Assembly: GCF_025148635.1 (NCBI RefSeq)
Contig: NZ_CP102269.1
Span: 186,001 to 250,000 of the forward strand
Direction: 5' to 3'
DNA length: 64,000 bases
Source: Butyricimonas virosa
GTDB taxonomy: Bacteria; Bacteroidota; Bacteroidia; Bacteroidales; Marinifilaceae
Below are positions 54,954 through 63,614 of this stretch, piece by piece; the stretch's first letter is position 1; each line of letters starts with the position of its first letter. The translations under genes were made by a program, and so were the position numbers. Under the pieces are notes generated by a model, which was not told where the DNA came from, did not search any database, and worked only from the letters and a program-made list of their open reading frames with translations.

Positions 54954-56720
54954 ATGAAAAACTCATACCTTACGATGATCGTTTTCACGATTTTTACCAT
55001 CGCTTTTTGCACCAATGCACGGGCACAAAAACAGAACCGCGTGGAAAGACTATATCAACACATCGCCTGGTCCGAAGGAGACAAGTACGACCGATTGAGA
55101 GAACGGATGGACACCAAAAGCATGGATGCCTACAAAAATGAAATCTCTCTGGCCGATGCCCTTAGGCAACTGTTACTGACTCCTCGTGTTAATGCCATCG
55201 AGCCGTACTTGAAAAGTAGTATGGCCGTCCAGCAACAGGACGGGGGCGCCCGACTACGCTCATTCTGCCAAGCAGCAAACCTGAATGTCAACCTTTTCCG
55301 TCACAAAGCAGACTCCACGATCCTTGCTTTGCTTACCTATTCCCAGGACCAACTTGAAGATTCCCGTACAGTACTTGCACAAATAAAGGAATACGATTAC
55401 AATATGGACCCCGACGTTTACGAGGCCATCGTCCGGCTAAAGGAAAAAGTACAGTATGCAGACCTGAAAGCCCACCCTACACAGGTAAAATGCAACACTT
55501 ATTTCAAAGACTTCCCTAACGAATACAATTATGTCGAGGTGGCCAACATATATAATGATCTGCTGTACAAAGCCATTCTCAACAAACAAAACGATTCAAC
55601 CATTCTCTGCTATTTCAATGACACCACGCTAAAAACATTCTACGTCAACTCCAAGGAACCGCGTCCCTACCTAGCTGAAGTACAAAAACTCTATGACGAC
55701 TGCCTGTTCAAAGCGATACAAACGGCCACTTCCCCGGATACACAAAAACATTGTATCCATGCTTATATCGAATGTCCCTATCTGGCAGGATGTAACCGCA
55801 AATACCTGCCACAAGTGGAATACACGAACGACAGCATAGACCTGATCCTCCTTGTTTTGCAAGTTGATTCTTTCCCACGCCTCCCGTTGATCAAGACTTA
55901 CCTCCAAACACATAAATACAAGCCATTTCGGGATAAAGCCCAACAGTTAAGGAAACAATTTATCGACTCGATGACTTACATATCCCCTACCATCACCCGT
56001 TGTTACTCCGGAATTAACATCACTCGGGAAACCAGAATTCACCATGATTCGCTCACAATCACCACATACCATTACTCCCCTCAAGGGCTTTTGACACGGA
56101 TCATTCAAAGCACACGACTGCAAAAAGATTCCACAACTACCACACCGTTAAACTTGATTGTCACGACATTCAGGTATAATGACCTCGGTAAATGTTACGA
56201 GGAGGAAACCATTGATTCCCTCGCTAAAGCAACCATATGCCTGATCAATTATCAGTATGACACGACTTCCCATCCCGTCATGAAAACGACCAAGTGGAGT
56301 CACGGGCAAAACACTATTGACTATTACAATCACAGAGGACAGGTCAATCGAACCCAAGAATACCGGAACGGGCTGATTTGCGCCCAAACAGACTACACTT
56401 ATGACCCACAAGGGCGTCTCTCCGGTAAAACATGGATAAACACCCGACCGGATACCGACCATCCCGCCACGAAACAAGTCACACTTTATATTTACGACTC
56501 ATTCGGTTACCTCACAAGCATTTCCTACGTGAAAGAGAATCTGCAAAATGAAAAAATAACAAGTAATATGACTCTAACTTACGATGAATTCGGCAACCCG
56601 ATCAATCCTAATTACCAATATACTTACGACCAAACCGGAGCATGGACCAGTAAAACGAGCAAGACGAACCCGGCGGACAGCGAGAAAATCACTTATGTCT
56701 ACAAGCAAAACAAAAAATAG
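54954..56720 (+). CDS. Secreted protein with C-terminal YD-like repeats
   Basis: A 588-residue exported protein (signal peptide to about residue 24, NARAQ). The N-terminal two thirds are alpha-helical and unrecognised. From about residue 370 the pattern changes to YD/RHS-like beta repeats: YHYSPQGLLTRI, FRYNDLGKCYEEE, YTYDPQGRLSGKT, LTYDEFGNPINPN, YTYDQTGAWTSK. These are related to DUF4595-like or YD repeats in secreted Bacteroidota proteins. No toxin domain or immunity gene follows, so this is not a classical RHS toxin. It is monocistronic, just before era. Confidence 0.6.
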   Translation: MKNSYLTMIVFTIFTIAFCTNARAQKQNRVERLYQHIAWSEGDKYDRLRERMDTKSMDAYKNEISLADALRQLLLTPRVNAIEPYLKSSMAVQQQDGGARLRSFCQAANLNVNLFRHKADSTILALLTYSQDQLEDSRTVLAQIKEYDYNMDPDVYEAIVRLKEKVQYADLKAHPTQVKCNTYFKDFPNEYNYVEVANIYNDLLYKAILNKQNDSTILCYFNDTTLKTFYVNSKEPRPYLAEVQKLYDDCLFKAIQTATSPDTQKHCIHAYIECPYLAGCNRKYLPQVEYTNDSIDLILLVLQVDSFPRLPLIKTYLQTHKYKPFRDKAQQLRKQFIDSMTYISPTITRCYSGINITRETRIHHDSLTITTYHYSPQGLLTRIIQSTRLQKDSTTTTPLNLIVTTFRYNDLGKCYEEETIDSLAKATICLINYQYDTTSHPVMKTTKWSHGQNTIDYYNHRGQVNRTQEYRNGLICAQTDYTYDPQGRLSGKTWINTRPDTDHPATKQVTLYIYDSFGYLTSISYVKENLQNEKITSNMTLTYDEFGNPINPNYQYTYDQTGAWTSKTSKTNPADSEKITYVYKQNKK

Positions 56721-56765
56721 ACCCGCACATTTTCGTTTAGGCTTTCAATTTTCAATTAGTTATCG

Positions 56766-56773
56766 TACCTTTG
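56766..56773 (+). promoter_or_regulatory. Candidate -7 box for era
   Basis: TACCTTTG matches the Bacteroidota -7 consensus TAnnTTTG and lies 22 bp before the era start codon, in a spacer rich in TTTTCAATT repeats. Confidence 0.45.
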
Positions 56774-56795
56774 TGCCCAATTAATTTTTAAATAA

Positions 56796-57680
56796 ATGGA
56801 GCACAGAGCAGGTTTTGTCAATATCTTAGGAAACCCCAACGTGGGGAAATCAACCTTGATGAATCGACTAGTCGGGGAGAAATTATCGATTATCACGTCC
56901 AAATCCCAAACCACGCGTCACCGGATCAAGGGGATCGTGAACGGGGAGGACTTTCAGATCGTGTTTTCCGATACCCCGGGTGTCGTGAAACCCAGTTACA
57001 AGATGCAGGAATATATGCTTGATTTCTCGAAAAGCGCCATTATCGATGCCGACATCATCCTCTACGTCACCGACGTGGTGGAGAATATCGAGAAGAACGC
57101 GGACTTTATCGAGAAAGTGAAGCAAAGCGAGGTCCCCATCCTTCTGGTGTTGAACAAAATTGACTTGACCACTCCGGATAAACTGGATGCCTTGTTCGAC
57201 AAGTGGAAAGAGATCATCCCGCGAGCTGAAATATTCCCGATCTCGGCTACCGAGAATTTCAACGTGGACAATCTATACAAGAGAATTCTGGAGTTGTTAC
57301 CCGTGGGAGAACCTTATTTCGACAAAGAAGAAATGACCGATATGCCGGCACGCTTTTTCGTAACCGAAATTATCCGGGAAAAGATTTTATTGAACTACGA
57401 TAAAGAAATTCCCTATTCCGTCGAGGTTGTCGTGGAGGAATTCAAGGAAGAAGCCAAACGCATCAACATCATGGCCGTGATCAACGTGGAACGGGATTCC
57501 CAAAAAGGTATCATCATCGGACATCAAGGAGCCGCATTGAAAAAAGTCGGCACGGAAGCCCGTGTTGACATCGAAGCCTTCTTCGGGAAAAAAGTATTCC
57601 TGAACCTATACGTTAAAGTCCTCAAAGACTGGCGGAACAAGGAAAACGACCTGAAACGCTTCGGTTACAAACAACTTTAA
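56796..57680 (+). CDS. era: GTPase Era
   Basis: A 294-residue ribosome-assembly GTPase. G1 is GNPNVGKSTLMNRL, G2 TTRHRIKGI, G3 DTPGVVKP, G4 LNKIDL and G5 ISATENF, all in place; the C-terminal KH domain has GIIIGHQGAALKKVGTEARV. Length is normal. It binds the 3' end of 16S rRNA during 30S maturation. Its gene is followed by der, a co-located pair of essential GTPases, with a 36-bp AT-rich spacer between them. Confidence 0.98.
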   Translation: MEHRAGFVNILGNPNVGKSTLMNRLVGEKLSIITSKSQTTRHRIKGIVNGEDFQIVFSDTPGVVKPSYKMQEYMLDFSKSAIIDADIILYVTDVVENIEKNADFIEKVKQSEVPILLVLNKIDLTTPDKLDALFDKWKEIIPRAEIFPISATENFNVDNLYKRILELLPVGEPYFDKEEMTDMPARFFVTEIIREKILLNYDKEIPYSVEVVVEEFKEEAKRINIMAVINVERDSQKGIIIGHQGAALKKVGTEARVDIEAFFGKKVFLNLYVKVLKDWRNKENDLKRFGYKQL

Positions 57681-57716
57681 TTTTTTAGTTTTTATCTTTT
57701 AACTTTTATCTTTCCA

Positions 57717-59024
57717 ATGAGTAATATTGTTGCAATAGTAGGACGTCCCAACGTGGGAAAATCAACACTTTTCAATCGTTTGGTCGGTGGCCGGAAAGCC
57801 ATCGTAAACGAGGAAAGCGGGGTGACCCGTGACCGGAATTACGGAAAATCAGAGTGGAACGGCAAAGAATTCTCGGTGATTGACACCGGAGGATACGTCT
57901 CCAACAGTTCGGACATCTTCGAGGAGGAGATCAACAAACAGGTATTACTCGCCATGGACGAGGCCGACGTGATCCTGTTCGTCTGCGACGTGGAACTCGG
58001 TATTACCGATCTGGACCACAGTTTCGCCCGTATGCTTCGGAAAGTCAACAAACCCATCTACCTCGTGGCAAACAAGGTAGACAATGGAGAACGTCTTTAC
58101 GATATACACGAATTCTATAAACTGGGAGTCGGAGAAGAAATCTTTCCCGTAGCCTCTATCAACGGTTCGGGAACCGGTGATCTGCTTGACAAGGTGGTTT
58201 CACACTTCACCACCGACCCGATTGAAAACATGGAAGAGCTTCCTAAAATTGCCATCGTAGGACGTCCCAACGTGGGAAAATCCTCCACCATTAACGCCCT
58301 TATCGGGGAAGAACGTAATATCGTAACCGATATTGCCGGAACAACTCGTGACACGATTACAACCCGCTACAATCGTTTCGGACACGACTTTCTACTAGTT
58401 GACACTGCCGGATTACGCAAGAAAGCGAAAGTCAGTGAAGACGTGGAATTCTATTCCGTGATGCGTTCCGTACGTGCCATCGAAGACTGTGACGTGTGCA
58501 TGCTACTGATTGATGCTACCCGGGGAATGGAATCTCAGGACTTGAACATATTCCATCTCATCGAGCGTAACCAGAAAGGCGTGGTAGTCCTCGTAAACAA
58601 GTGGGACCTGATTGAGAAAGATAACAAAACGACGATCAATTTTGAGAAAGAACTGCGGGCAAAAATGGCCCCCTTCAACGACGTGGAAATCATTTTCACC
58701 TCGGCTCTCACAAAACAACGTCTGTTGAAAGCGCTTGAATCAGCCATCCAGACCTACGAAAACCGAAAACAAAAACTGAAAACATCCGAACTGAACCGCA
58801 TCATGCTGGAAGAGATCGAAAACTTCCCTCCCCCCAGCTTGAAAGGAAAATATATCCGCATAAAATACGTGACACAGTTACCATCAAAAACCCCAACTTT
58901 CGCATTTTATTGCAACTTACCGCAATACGTGAAAGAACCTTACAAGCGTTTCCTGGAAAACAAAATCCGGGAACACTGGAAGTTCACGGGTGTACCGATT
59001 CAGATTTTCATGCGTAAAAAATAA
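57717..59024 (+). CDS. der: GTPase Der (EngA)
   Basis: A 435-residue protein with two tandem G domains, G1 motifs GRPNVGKSTLFNRL (about 8-21) and GRPNVGKSSTINAL (about 180-193), each with its DTxG (DTGGYV, DTAGL) and NKxD motifs, and a C-terminal KH-like domain ending GVPIQIFMRKK. It functions in 50S ribosome assembly. It follows era by 36 bp and is closed by a strong intrinsic terminator, so era and der form a unit. Confidence 0.98.
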   Translation: MSNIVAIVGRPNVGKSTLFNRLVGGRKAIVNEESGVTRDRNYGKSEWNGKEFSVIDTGGYVSNSSDIFEEEINKQVLLAMDEADVILFVCDVELGITDLDHSFARMLRKVNKPIYLVANKVDNGERLYDIHEFYKLGVGEEIFPVASINGSGTGDLLDKVVSHFTTDPIENMEELPKIAIVGRPNVGKSSTINALIGEERNIVTDIAGTTRDTITTRYNRFGHDFLLVDTAGLRKKAKVSEDVEFYSVMRSVRAIEDCDVCMLLIDATRGMESQDLNIFHLIERNQKGVVVLVNKWDLIEKDNKTTINFEKELRAKMAPFNDVEIIFTSALTKQRLLKALESAIQTYENRKQKLKTSELNRIMLEEIENFPPPSLKGKYIRIKYVTQLPSKTPTFAFYCNLPQYVKEPYKRFLENKIREHWKFTGVPIQIFMRKK

Positions 59025-59031
59025 AAAAATG

Positions 59032-59060
59032 AAAACCATCCTCGCTGCAGGATGGTTTTT
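59032..59060 (+). terminator. Strong intrinsic terminator after der
   Basis: AAAACCATCCT (59032-59042) and AGGATGGTTTT (59049-59059) pair perfectly over a 6-nt loop CGCTGC, followed by TATTTTAT. It begins 8 bp after the der stop codon and ends the era-der unit. Confidence 0.9.
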
Positions 59061-59099
59061 ATTTTATCATTATATTTGTTCTATTCAAAAAATCATATT

Positions 59100-59516
59100 A
59101 TGGCAAAAAATACAATAGAACATGATGGAATCGTGACGCAGGTGGCTGAAACCTTTATTATTGTGACCATACAAAGCCAAACAGCTTGTGCAGGATGCCA
59201 CGCCAAAGGAGCTTGCGGCATGTCGGAAATGGCTCTGAAAAGTATCACGACGGAAAAACCAAATGAAGATGTGAAAATCGGTGATAAAGTAATCGTCAGT
59301 GCCAGTACCCAAAATGCCATGCTTTCCGTCCTACTGGCATACATCGTTCCTTCCATCCTTATAATCGCCGTTCTGGCTTTGTTAATTCTTGCCGGGACCA
59401 GTGAAGTCCTAGCTGCAACGCTGTCTCTAACGACTACAACAGTATATTTTATTGTTCTTTATTTATTAAGAAACAAGTTTGCCAAAAAAATAAAATTCAA
59501 GGTTAAAATAGCATAA
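59100..59516 (+). CDS. rseC: RseC-family (SoxR-reducing system) protein
   Basis: A 138-residue membrane protein starting at ATG 59100 (MAKNTIEHDGIV); a longer frame upstream would overlap the terminator. The Cys motif CAGCHAKGACG (about 33-43) and two membrane helices (about 77-99 and 105-122) match RseC/RsxC-associated SoxR-reducing proteins. In Bacteroidota it regularly precedes the rnf genes, as here (66 bp before rnfB), and it probably takes part in the membrane redox complex. Its exact function is not established. Confidence 0.9.
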   Translation: MAKNTIEHDGIVTQVAETFIIVTIQSQTACAGCHAKGACGMSEMALKSITTEKPNEDVKIGDKVIVSASTQNAMLSVLLAYIVPSILIIAVLALLILAGTSEVLAATLSLTTTTVYFIVLYLLRNKFAKKIKFKVKIA

Positions 59517-59582
59517 CCTAGAAAAAAAATAATAACTTTACGGGCGTTATTACAAACTAGAGGAGACAAAACAAACACCTTT

Positions 59583-60449
59583 ATGATGACTACTACCATT
59601 ATTTACACCATTATTTCTTTGTGCGCTATTGGAATCGCGTCTGCCGTGATTCTTTATTTTGTTGCACAAAAATTCAAGGTCGAGGAAGACCCTAGAATTG
59701 ATACCGTGGAAAGCATACTACCGGGAGCTAATTGCGGAGGATGTGGCAAACCCGGGTGTAGGGGATTTGCAGAAGCCACGGTAAAGGCGACTTCATTGGA
59801 TGGACTGTTTTGTCCGGTTGGAGGTGCGGAAACCATGACGAAAGTTGCCGTTGCTTTGGGTATGGAAGTAACTGCACAAACTCCACAAATCGCGGTGGTA
59901 AGATGCAACGGCACGTGTGACCATCGTCAACGTACCAGTCAATATGACGGTTACAAATCATGCGCCATCGAACATTCCCTTTACCGGGGAGAAACCGATT
60001 GTACATTCGGTTGCCTCGGGTGTGGAGATTGCGTAACAGCCTGCCCGTTCGACGCCATTCACATGGACGAAAACGGTCTCCCGGTCGTTTCCGAGGAGAA
60101 ATGCGTGGCATGTGGAGCTTGCGTGAAGGCCTGCCCGAGAAATATCATCGAATTGCGGAACAAAGGAGTAAAAGACCGACGAGTTTTCGTTTGTTGCGTG
60201 AACAAAGACAAAGGGAACATTGCCCGTAAAGCCTGTACAGCAGCTTGCATCGGATGTGGGAAATGCGTGAAAGAGTGTCCATTCGAGGCCATCACGTTAG
60301 AAAACAACTTGGCATACATTGACTTCCGCAAGTGCCGACTTTGCCGGAAATGTGTCAGTGTTTGTCCGACACATGCGATCCACGAGGTTAATTTCCCTCC
60401 CCGGAAAATCACCGAACCTGCAGACCAGTTGAAAACTGCAACGAATTAA
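59583..60449 (+). CDS. rnfB: Rnf complex ferredoxin subunit RnfB
   Basis: A 288-residue protein with an N-terminal membrane helix, the Fe-S-binding NCGGCGKPGCRGFAEA region, and multiple [4Fe-4S] motifs: CLGCGDCVTACP, CVACGACVKACP, CIGCGKCVKECP and CRLCRKCVSVCP. It accepts electrons from ferredoxin for the Na+/H+-translocating Rnf complex. Start at ATG 59583 (a second ATG follows directly). It is the first rnf gene, followed after an AT-rich repeat spacer by rnfC. Confidence 0.97.
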   Translation: MMTTTIIYTIISLCAIGIASAVILYFVAQKFKVEEDPRIDTVESILPGANCGGCGKPGCRGFAEATVKATSLDGLFCPVGGAETMTKVAVALGMEVTAQTPQIAVVRCNGTCDHRQRTSQYDGYKSCAIEHSLYRGETDCTFGCLGCGDCVTACPFDAIHMDENGLPVVSEEKCVACGACVKACPRNIIELRNKGVKDRRVFVCCVNKDKGNIARKACTAACIGCGKCVKECPFEAITLENNLAYIDFRKCRLCRKCVSVCPTHAIHEVNFPPRKITEPADQLKTATN

Positions 60450-60576
60450 TTGACGATTTATGAATGACGATTAACGATGAATAAATCTAAAATCAAGAAA
60501 TCATAAATCTAAAATTAAAAAGTTCATTAGTTTTTCAATCTAAAATTTAAAATCTAACACCTAAAACTAATACACC
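60450..60576. repeat. AT-rich spacer with AAATCTAAAAT-like micro-repeats
   Basis: Between rnfB and rnfC, short copies of AATCTAAAAT/AAATTTAAAATCTAA recur. The same family fills 62929-63004 between rnfD and rnfG. Similar pyrimidine-rich versions occur at 6030-6055, 54314-54344, 56740-56757 and 57682-57715. This looks like a low-complexity spacer type spread over the genome rather than specific sites. Confidence 0.4.
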
Positions 60577-61908
60577 GTGCTCAAGACATTTAAAATTGGG
60601 GGAGTTCACCCACCAGAAAATAAATTATCAGCACAAGGGGAAATCATCACGCTTCCCCTCCCCGAACAAGTAAGTATACCATTATCACAACATATCGGGG
60701 CTCCCGCCGTTCCCACGGTGAAAAAAGGAGATCAAGTAAAAGTAGGACAAATCATCGGTCAAGCTGCCGGTTTCATATCAGCAAACATACACAGTTCCGT
60801 ATCCGGAACCGTCATGTCACTTGATCCCGTGATCGATGCCAGCGGGTATCCCCGCCCGGCTGTTACCATTAAGGTGGAAGGTGACGAATGGGACGAAAAT
60901 ATCCTAAAAGAACCCATCAAGAAGCAACCCGGTACATTCACGAAAGAAGAAATACTAGCAGCCATCAGTGCAGCAGGAATCGTCGGTATGGGTGGCGCCA
61001 CCTTCCCGACACAAGTAAAACTATCCCCCCCTCCCGGAAGTACCGCCGAAGTACTGATCATAAACGGTGTGGAATGTGAGCCTTACCTCACGGCTGACCA
61101 TCGTTTAATGCTGGAACATGGGAAGGAATTAATCATGGGTATAGAACTCATCATGAAAGCCCTCGGCGTGAAACGCACGATCGTGGGAATCGAAAATAAT
61201 AAACGGGACGCCATTGAAGAACTTGGTAAGCTTGCCAGACTGGCGGACGGAATCGAAATCTGCCCGTTAAAAATACAATACCCGCAAGGAGGTGAAAAAC
61301 AATTAATACAAGCGACCACGGGAAAATTCGTACCATCGGGCGGACTACCTATTGCTGTCGGAGCCGTGGTTCAAAACGTGGGAACGGTATATGCCGTGTA
61401 CGAAGCTGTTATGAAACACAAACCCTTGTTCGAACGGGTAGTCACGGTTACCGGAAAATCATTAAAAGAACCGGGTAACTACCTTTGCCGCATCGGAACC
61501 CCGATCTCACAACTGATCGAGGCCGCCGGGGGATTACCTGAAGACACGGGTAAAGTGATCGGAGGAGGTCCCATGATGGGGAAAGCCCTAACCAACACAA
61601 GCATTCCCGTTACAAAAGGCACGAGCGGCATCCTACTGATGCGTCAAGAGGAATCTACCCGCAAAGAATATCGCAACTGTATCCGTTGCTCGAAATGCGT
61701 TAACGTATGCCCCATGGGATTGGAACCCTATTATTTGATGGTGCTTGGTGAACACAACAATCTGGAGATGCTGGAATCGGAAAAGATCATGGATTGTATT
61801 GAATGCGGTTCATGTAGTTTTACCTGTCCCGCAAATCGTCCGTTGCTTGATGTGATCCGTCTGGCAAAAGCCAGAACCGGTCAAATGATTCGGTCGAGAA
61901 AGAAATAA
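60577..61908 (+). CDS. rnfC: Rnf complex NADH-binding subunit RnfC
   Basis: A 443-residue protein starting at GTG 60577 (MLKTFKIGGVHPPENK). The NADH/FMN-binding core has GMGGATFPTQVKL and INGVECEPYLTADHRLM, a biotinyl-lipoyl-like N-domain precedes it, and two [4Fe-4S] motifs lie near the end (CIRCSKCVNVCP; CIECGSCSFTCP). It is the peripheral subunit that passes electrons to or from NAD. Length is typical, 45 bp before rnfD. Confidence 0.97.
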   Translation: MLKTFKIGGVHPPENKLSAQGEIITLPLPEQVSIPLSQHIGAPAVPTVKKGDQVKVGQIIGQAAGFISANIHSSVSGTVMSLDPVIDASGYPRPAVTIKVEGDEWDENILKEPIKKQPGTFTKEEILAAISAAGIVGMGGATFPTQVKLSPPPGSTAEVLIINGVECEPYLTADHRLMLEHGKELIMGIELIMKALGVKRTIVGIENNKRDAIEELGKLARLADGIEICPLKIQYPQGGEKQLIQATTGKFVPSGGLPIAVGAVVQNVGTVYAVYEAVMKHKPLFERVVTVTGKSLKEPGNYLCRIGTPISQLIEAAGGLPEDTGKVIGGGPMMGKALTNTSIPVTKGTSGILLMRQEESTRKEYRNCIRCSKCVNVCPMGLEPYYLMVLGEHNNLEMLESEKIMDCIECGSCSFTCPANRPLLDVIRLAKARTGQMIRSRKK

Positions 61909-61953
61909 AAAATTAATTTAGAATGAAAATTCGTAAGATCTAAAATATTTTAT

Positions 61954-62928
61954 ATGAGTAATTTCACCATATCCCCCTCCCCCCACGTTCACGGCGGGGA
62001 TTCGATAGAAAAAAACATGTACGGCGTACTTATCGCGTTAGTACCTACGTTTATCTTTTCTATCGTATTTTTCGGGTTAGGCGCCATTCTGGTAACCCTC
62101 ACCTCGGTAGCTGCCTGCCTTGTATTCGAATACGTTATTCAAAAATACCTCATGAAGCAACGCCCCACAATATGGGACGGATCAGCCATCATCACGGGAG
62201 TATTGCTGGCATTTAACCTTCCATCCTCCCTTCCCTTGTGGATCGTGGTGATCGGGGCGTTGGTTGCCATCGGTATCGGTAAGATGAGTTTCGGAGGATT
62301 AGGAAACAATATTTTCAACCCGGCTCTCGTAGGTCGTGTTTTCCTATTGATCTCTTTCCCGGTACAAATGACCACTTGGCCCGTACCGAACGGGTTCGCC
62401 ACGGCTGATGCCGTAACCGGAGCTACCCCTCTGGCACTCGTGAAAGAAGCCGTCAAGAACGGACAAGCCGTCGGTGACACACTATCTTCAGTTGGAATCA
62501 CTACCGGCAACCTGATTCTCGGTAACATCGGGGGAAGTTTAGGAGAAGTAGCCGCTATCGGACTTTTACTAGGATTTGCTTATATGTTAATCCGGAAGAT
62601 CATCAGCTGGCACATCCCGGTAGCTATCTTTGCCACGGTTATCGTATTCTCCGGAATACTGAATCTAGCCGATCCCGCACAATTTGCCGGCCCGGTTTTC
62701 CATCTCTTTACAGGAGGTTTGATGTTAGGAGCGATCTTTATGGCAACGGATTACGTAACCTCACCCATGACACATAAAGGAATGCTTATTTACGGTGTCG
62801 GTATCGGACTATTGACCGTGATCATCCGTGTATTCGGGGCTTACCCGGAAGGAATGTCTTTCGCCATCCTGATCATGAACGGATTCACACCGCTGATAAA
62901 TAGATATTGTAAACCCCGACGATTTTAA
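61954..62928 (+). CDS. rnfD: Rnf complex membrane subunit RnfD
   Basis: A 324-residue polytopic membrane protein. The covalent FMN-binding segment DAVTGATPLA (about residue 150) carries the Thr attachment site. The typical RnfD start SPSPHVHGGDSIEKNMYGVL is clear, as are GNNIFNPALVGRVFLL and ATDYVTSPMTHKGML. It forms part of the ion-translocating membrane core with RnfA and RnfE. An AT-rich repeat spacer of 76 bp separates it from rnfG. Confidence 0.97.
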   Translation: MSNFTISPSPHVHGGDSIEKNMYGVLIALVPTFIFSIVFFGLGAILVTLTSVAACLVFEYVIQKYLMKQRPTIWDGSAIITGVLLAFNLPSSLPLWIVVIGALVAIGIGKMSFGGLGNNIFNPALVGRVFLLISFPVQMTTWPVPNGFATADAVTGATPLALVKEAVKNGQAVGDTLSSVGITTGNLILGNIGGSLGEVAAIGLLLGFAYMLIRKIISWHIPVAIFATVIVFSGILNLADPAQFAGPVFHLFTGGLMLGAIFMATDYVTSPMTHKGMLIYGVGIGLLTVIIRVFGAYPEGMSFAILIMNGFTPLINRYCKPRRF

Positions 62929-63004
62929 ATTTACTAATTGTAGATTGTAAATTGCTTACAAATGGAATTTAAAATTTAAAATCTAAAATTTAAAATCTAA
63001 ACTG

Positions 63005-63586
63005 ATGGGAAAGAAATTAGAATCAAGCTTCAAAAATATGGTACTGGTGTTATTCTTGGTAACACTGGTTTCTTCTGCCGCCGTGGGAGTTGTGAACTCA
63101 CTCACGTCCGGGTTGATTGAAAAAGTAAAAATTGAAAAACAGGTACAAGCCATTCGTGCCGTGGTTCCCGCTTTTGATAATGACCCGATGACGGAAAAAC
63201 AGATCGTGAAAGTAGATGGAGGTGAATTAGAATTCTATCCGGCCAAAGCAAACGGGCAACTCGTGGGGACGGCCATTAAAACATTCACGAATAACGGGTT
63301 CGGCGGGCTTATTGAACTTATGGTAGGATTCACCCCGGACGGGAGCATATATAACTACTCCGTGCTAAGCCACAAAGAAACCCCGGGATTAGGTTCCAAA
63401 ATGGACACATGGTTCGTGAAAGGTGCCAAAGGGGATATTACCGGAAAAACCCCGGGTACGCAAGGACTTCAGGTTTCAAAGGACGGCGGAAACGTGGATG
63501 CCATCACGGCCGCAACGATTTCATCACGAGCCTTCCTAGATGCAGTAAACCGGGCAGCAAAGGCATTGACTGAATCCGCAAAATAA
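63005..63586 (+). CDS. rnfG: Rnf complex FMN-binding subunit RnfG
   Basis: A 193-residue protein with one N-terminal membrane helix and a periplasmic FMN-binding domain. The FMN attachment region reads DAITAATISSRAFLDAVN, matching the [ST]GA[ST]xS pattern with Ala for Gly, and GFTPDGSIYNYSVLSHKETPG is characteristic. It carries covalent FMN in the ion-pumping complex. It is followed 28 bp later by rnfE. Confidence 0.95.
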   Translation: MGKKLESSFKNMVLVLFLVTLVSSAAVGVVNSLTSGLIEKVKIEKQVQAIRAVVPAFDNDPMTEKQIVKVDGGELEFYPAKANGQLVGTAIKTFTNNGFGGLIELMVGFTPDGSIYNYSVLSHKETPGLGSKMDTWFVKGAKGDITGKTPGTQGLQVSKDGGNVDAITAATISSRAFLDAVNRAAKALTESAK

Positions 63587-63614
63587 CACGTAAAATCAAT
63601 GAAAGAATAAAGAT

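Noticed and set aside
54954..56720. RHS polymorphic toxin
   Set aside because: No RHS core motif, toxin tip or immunity gene; only weak YD-like repeats.
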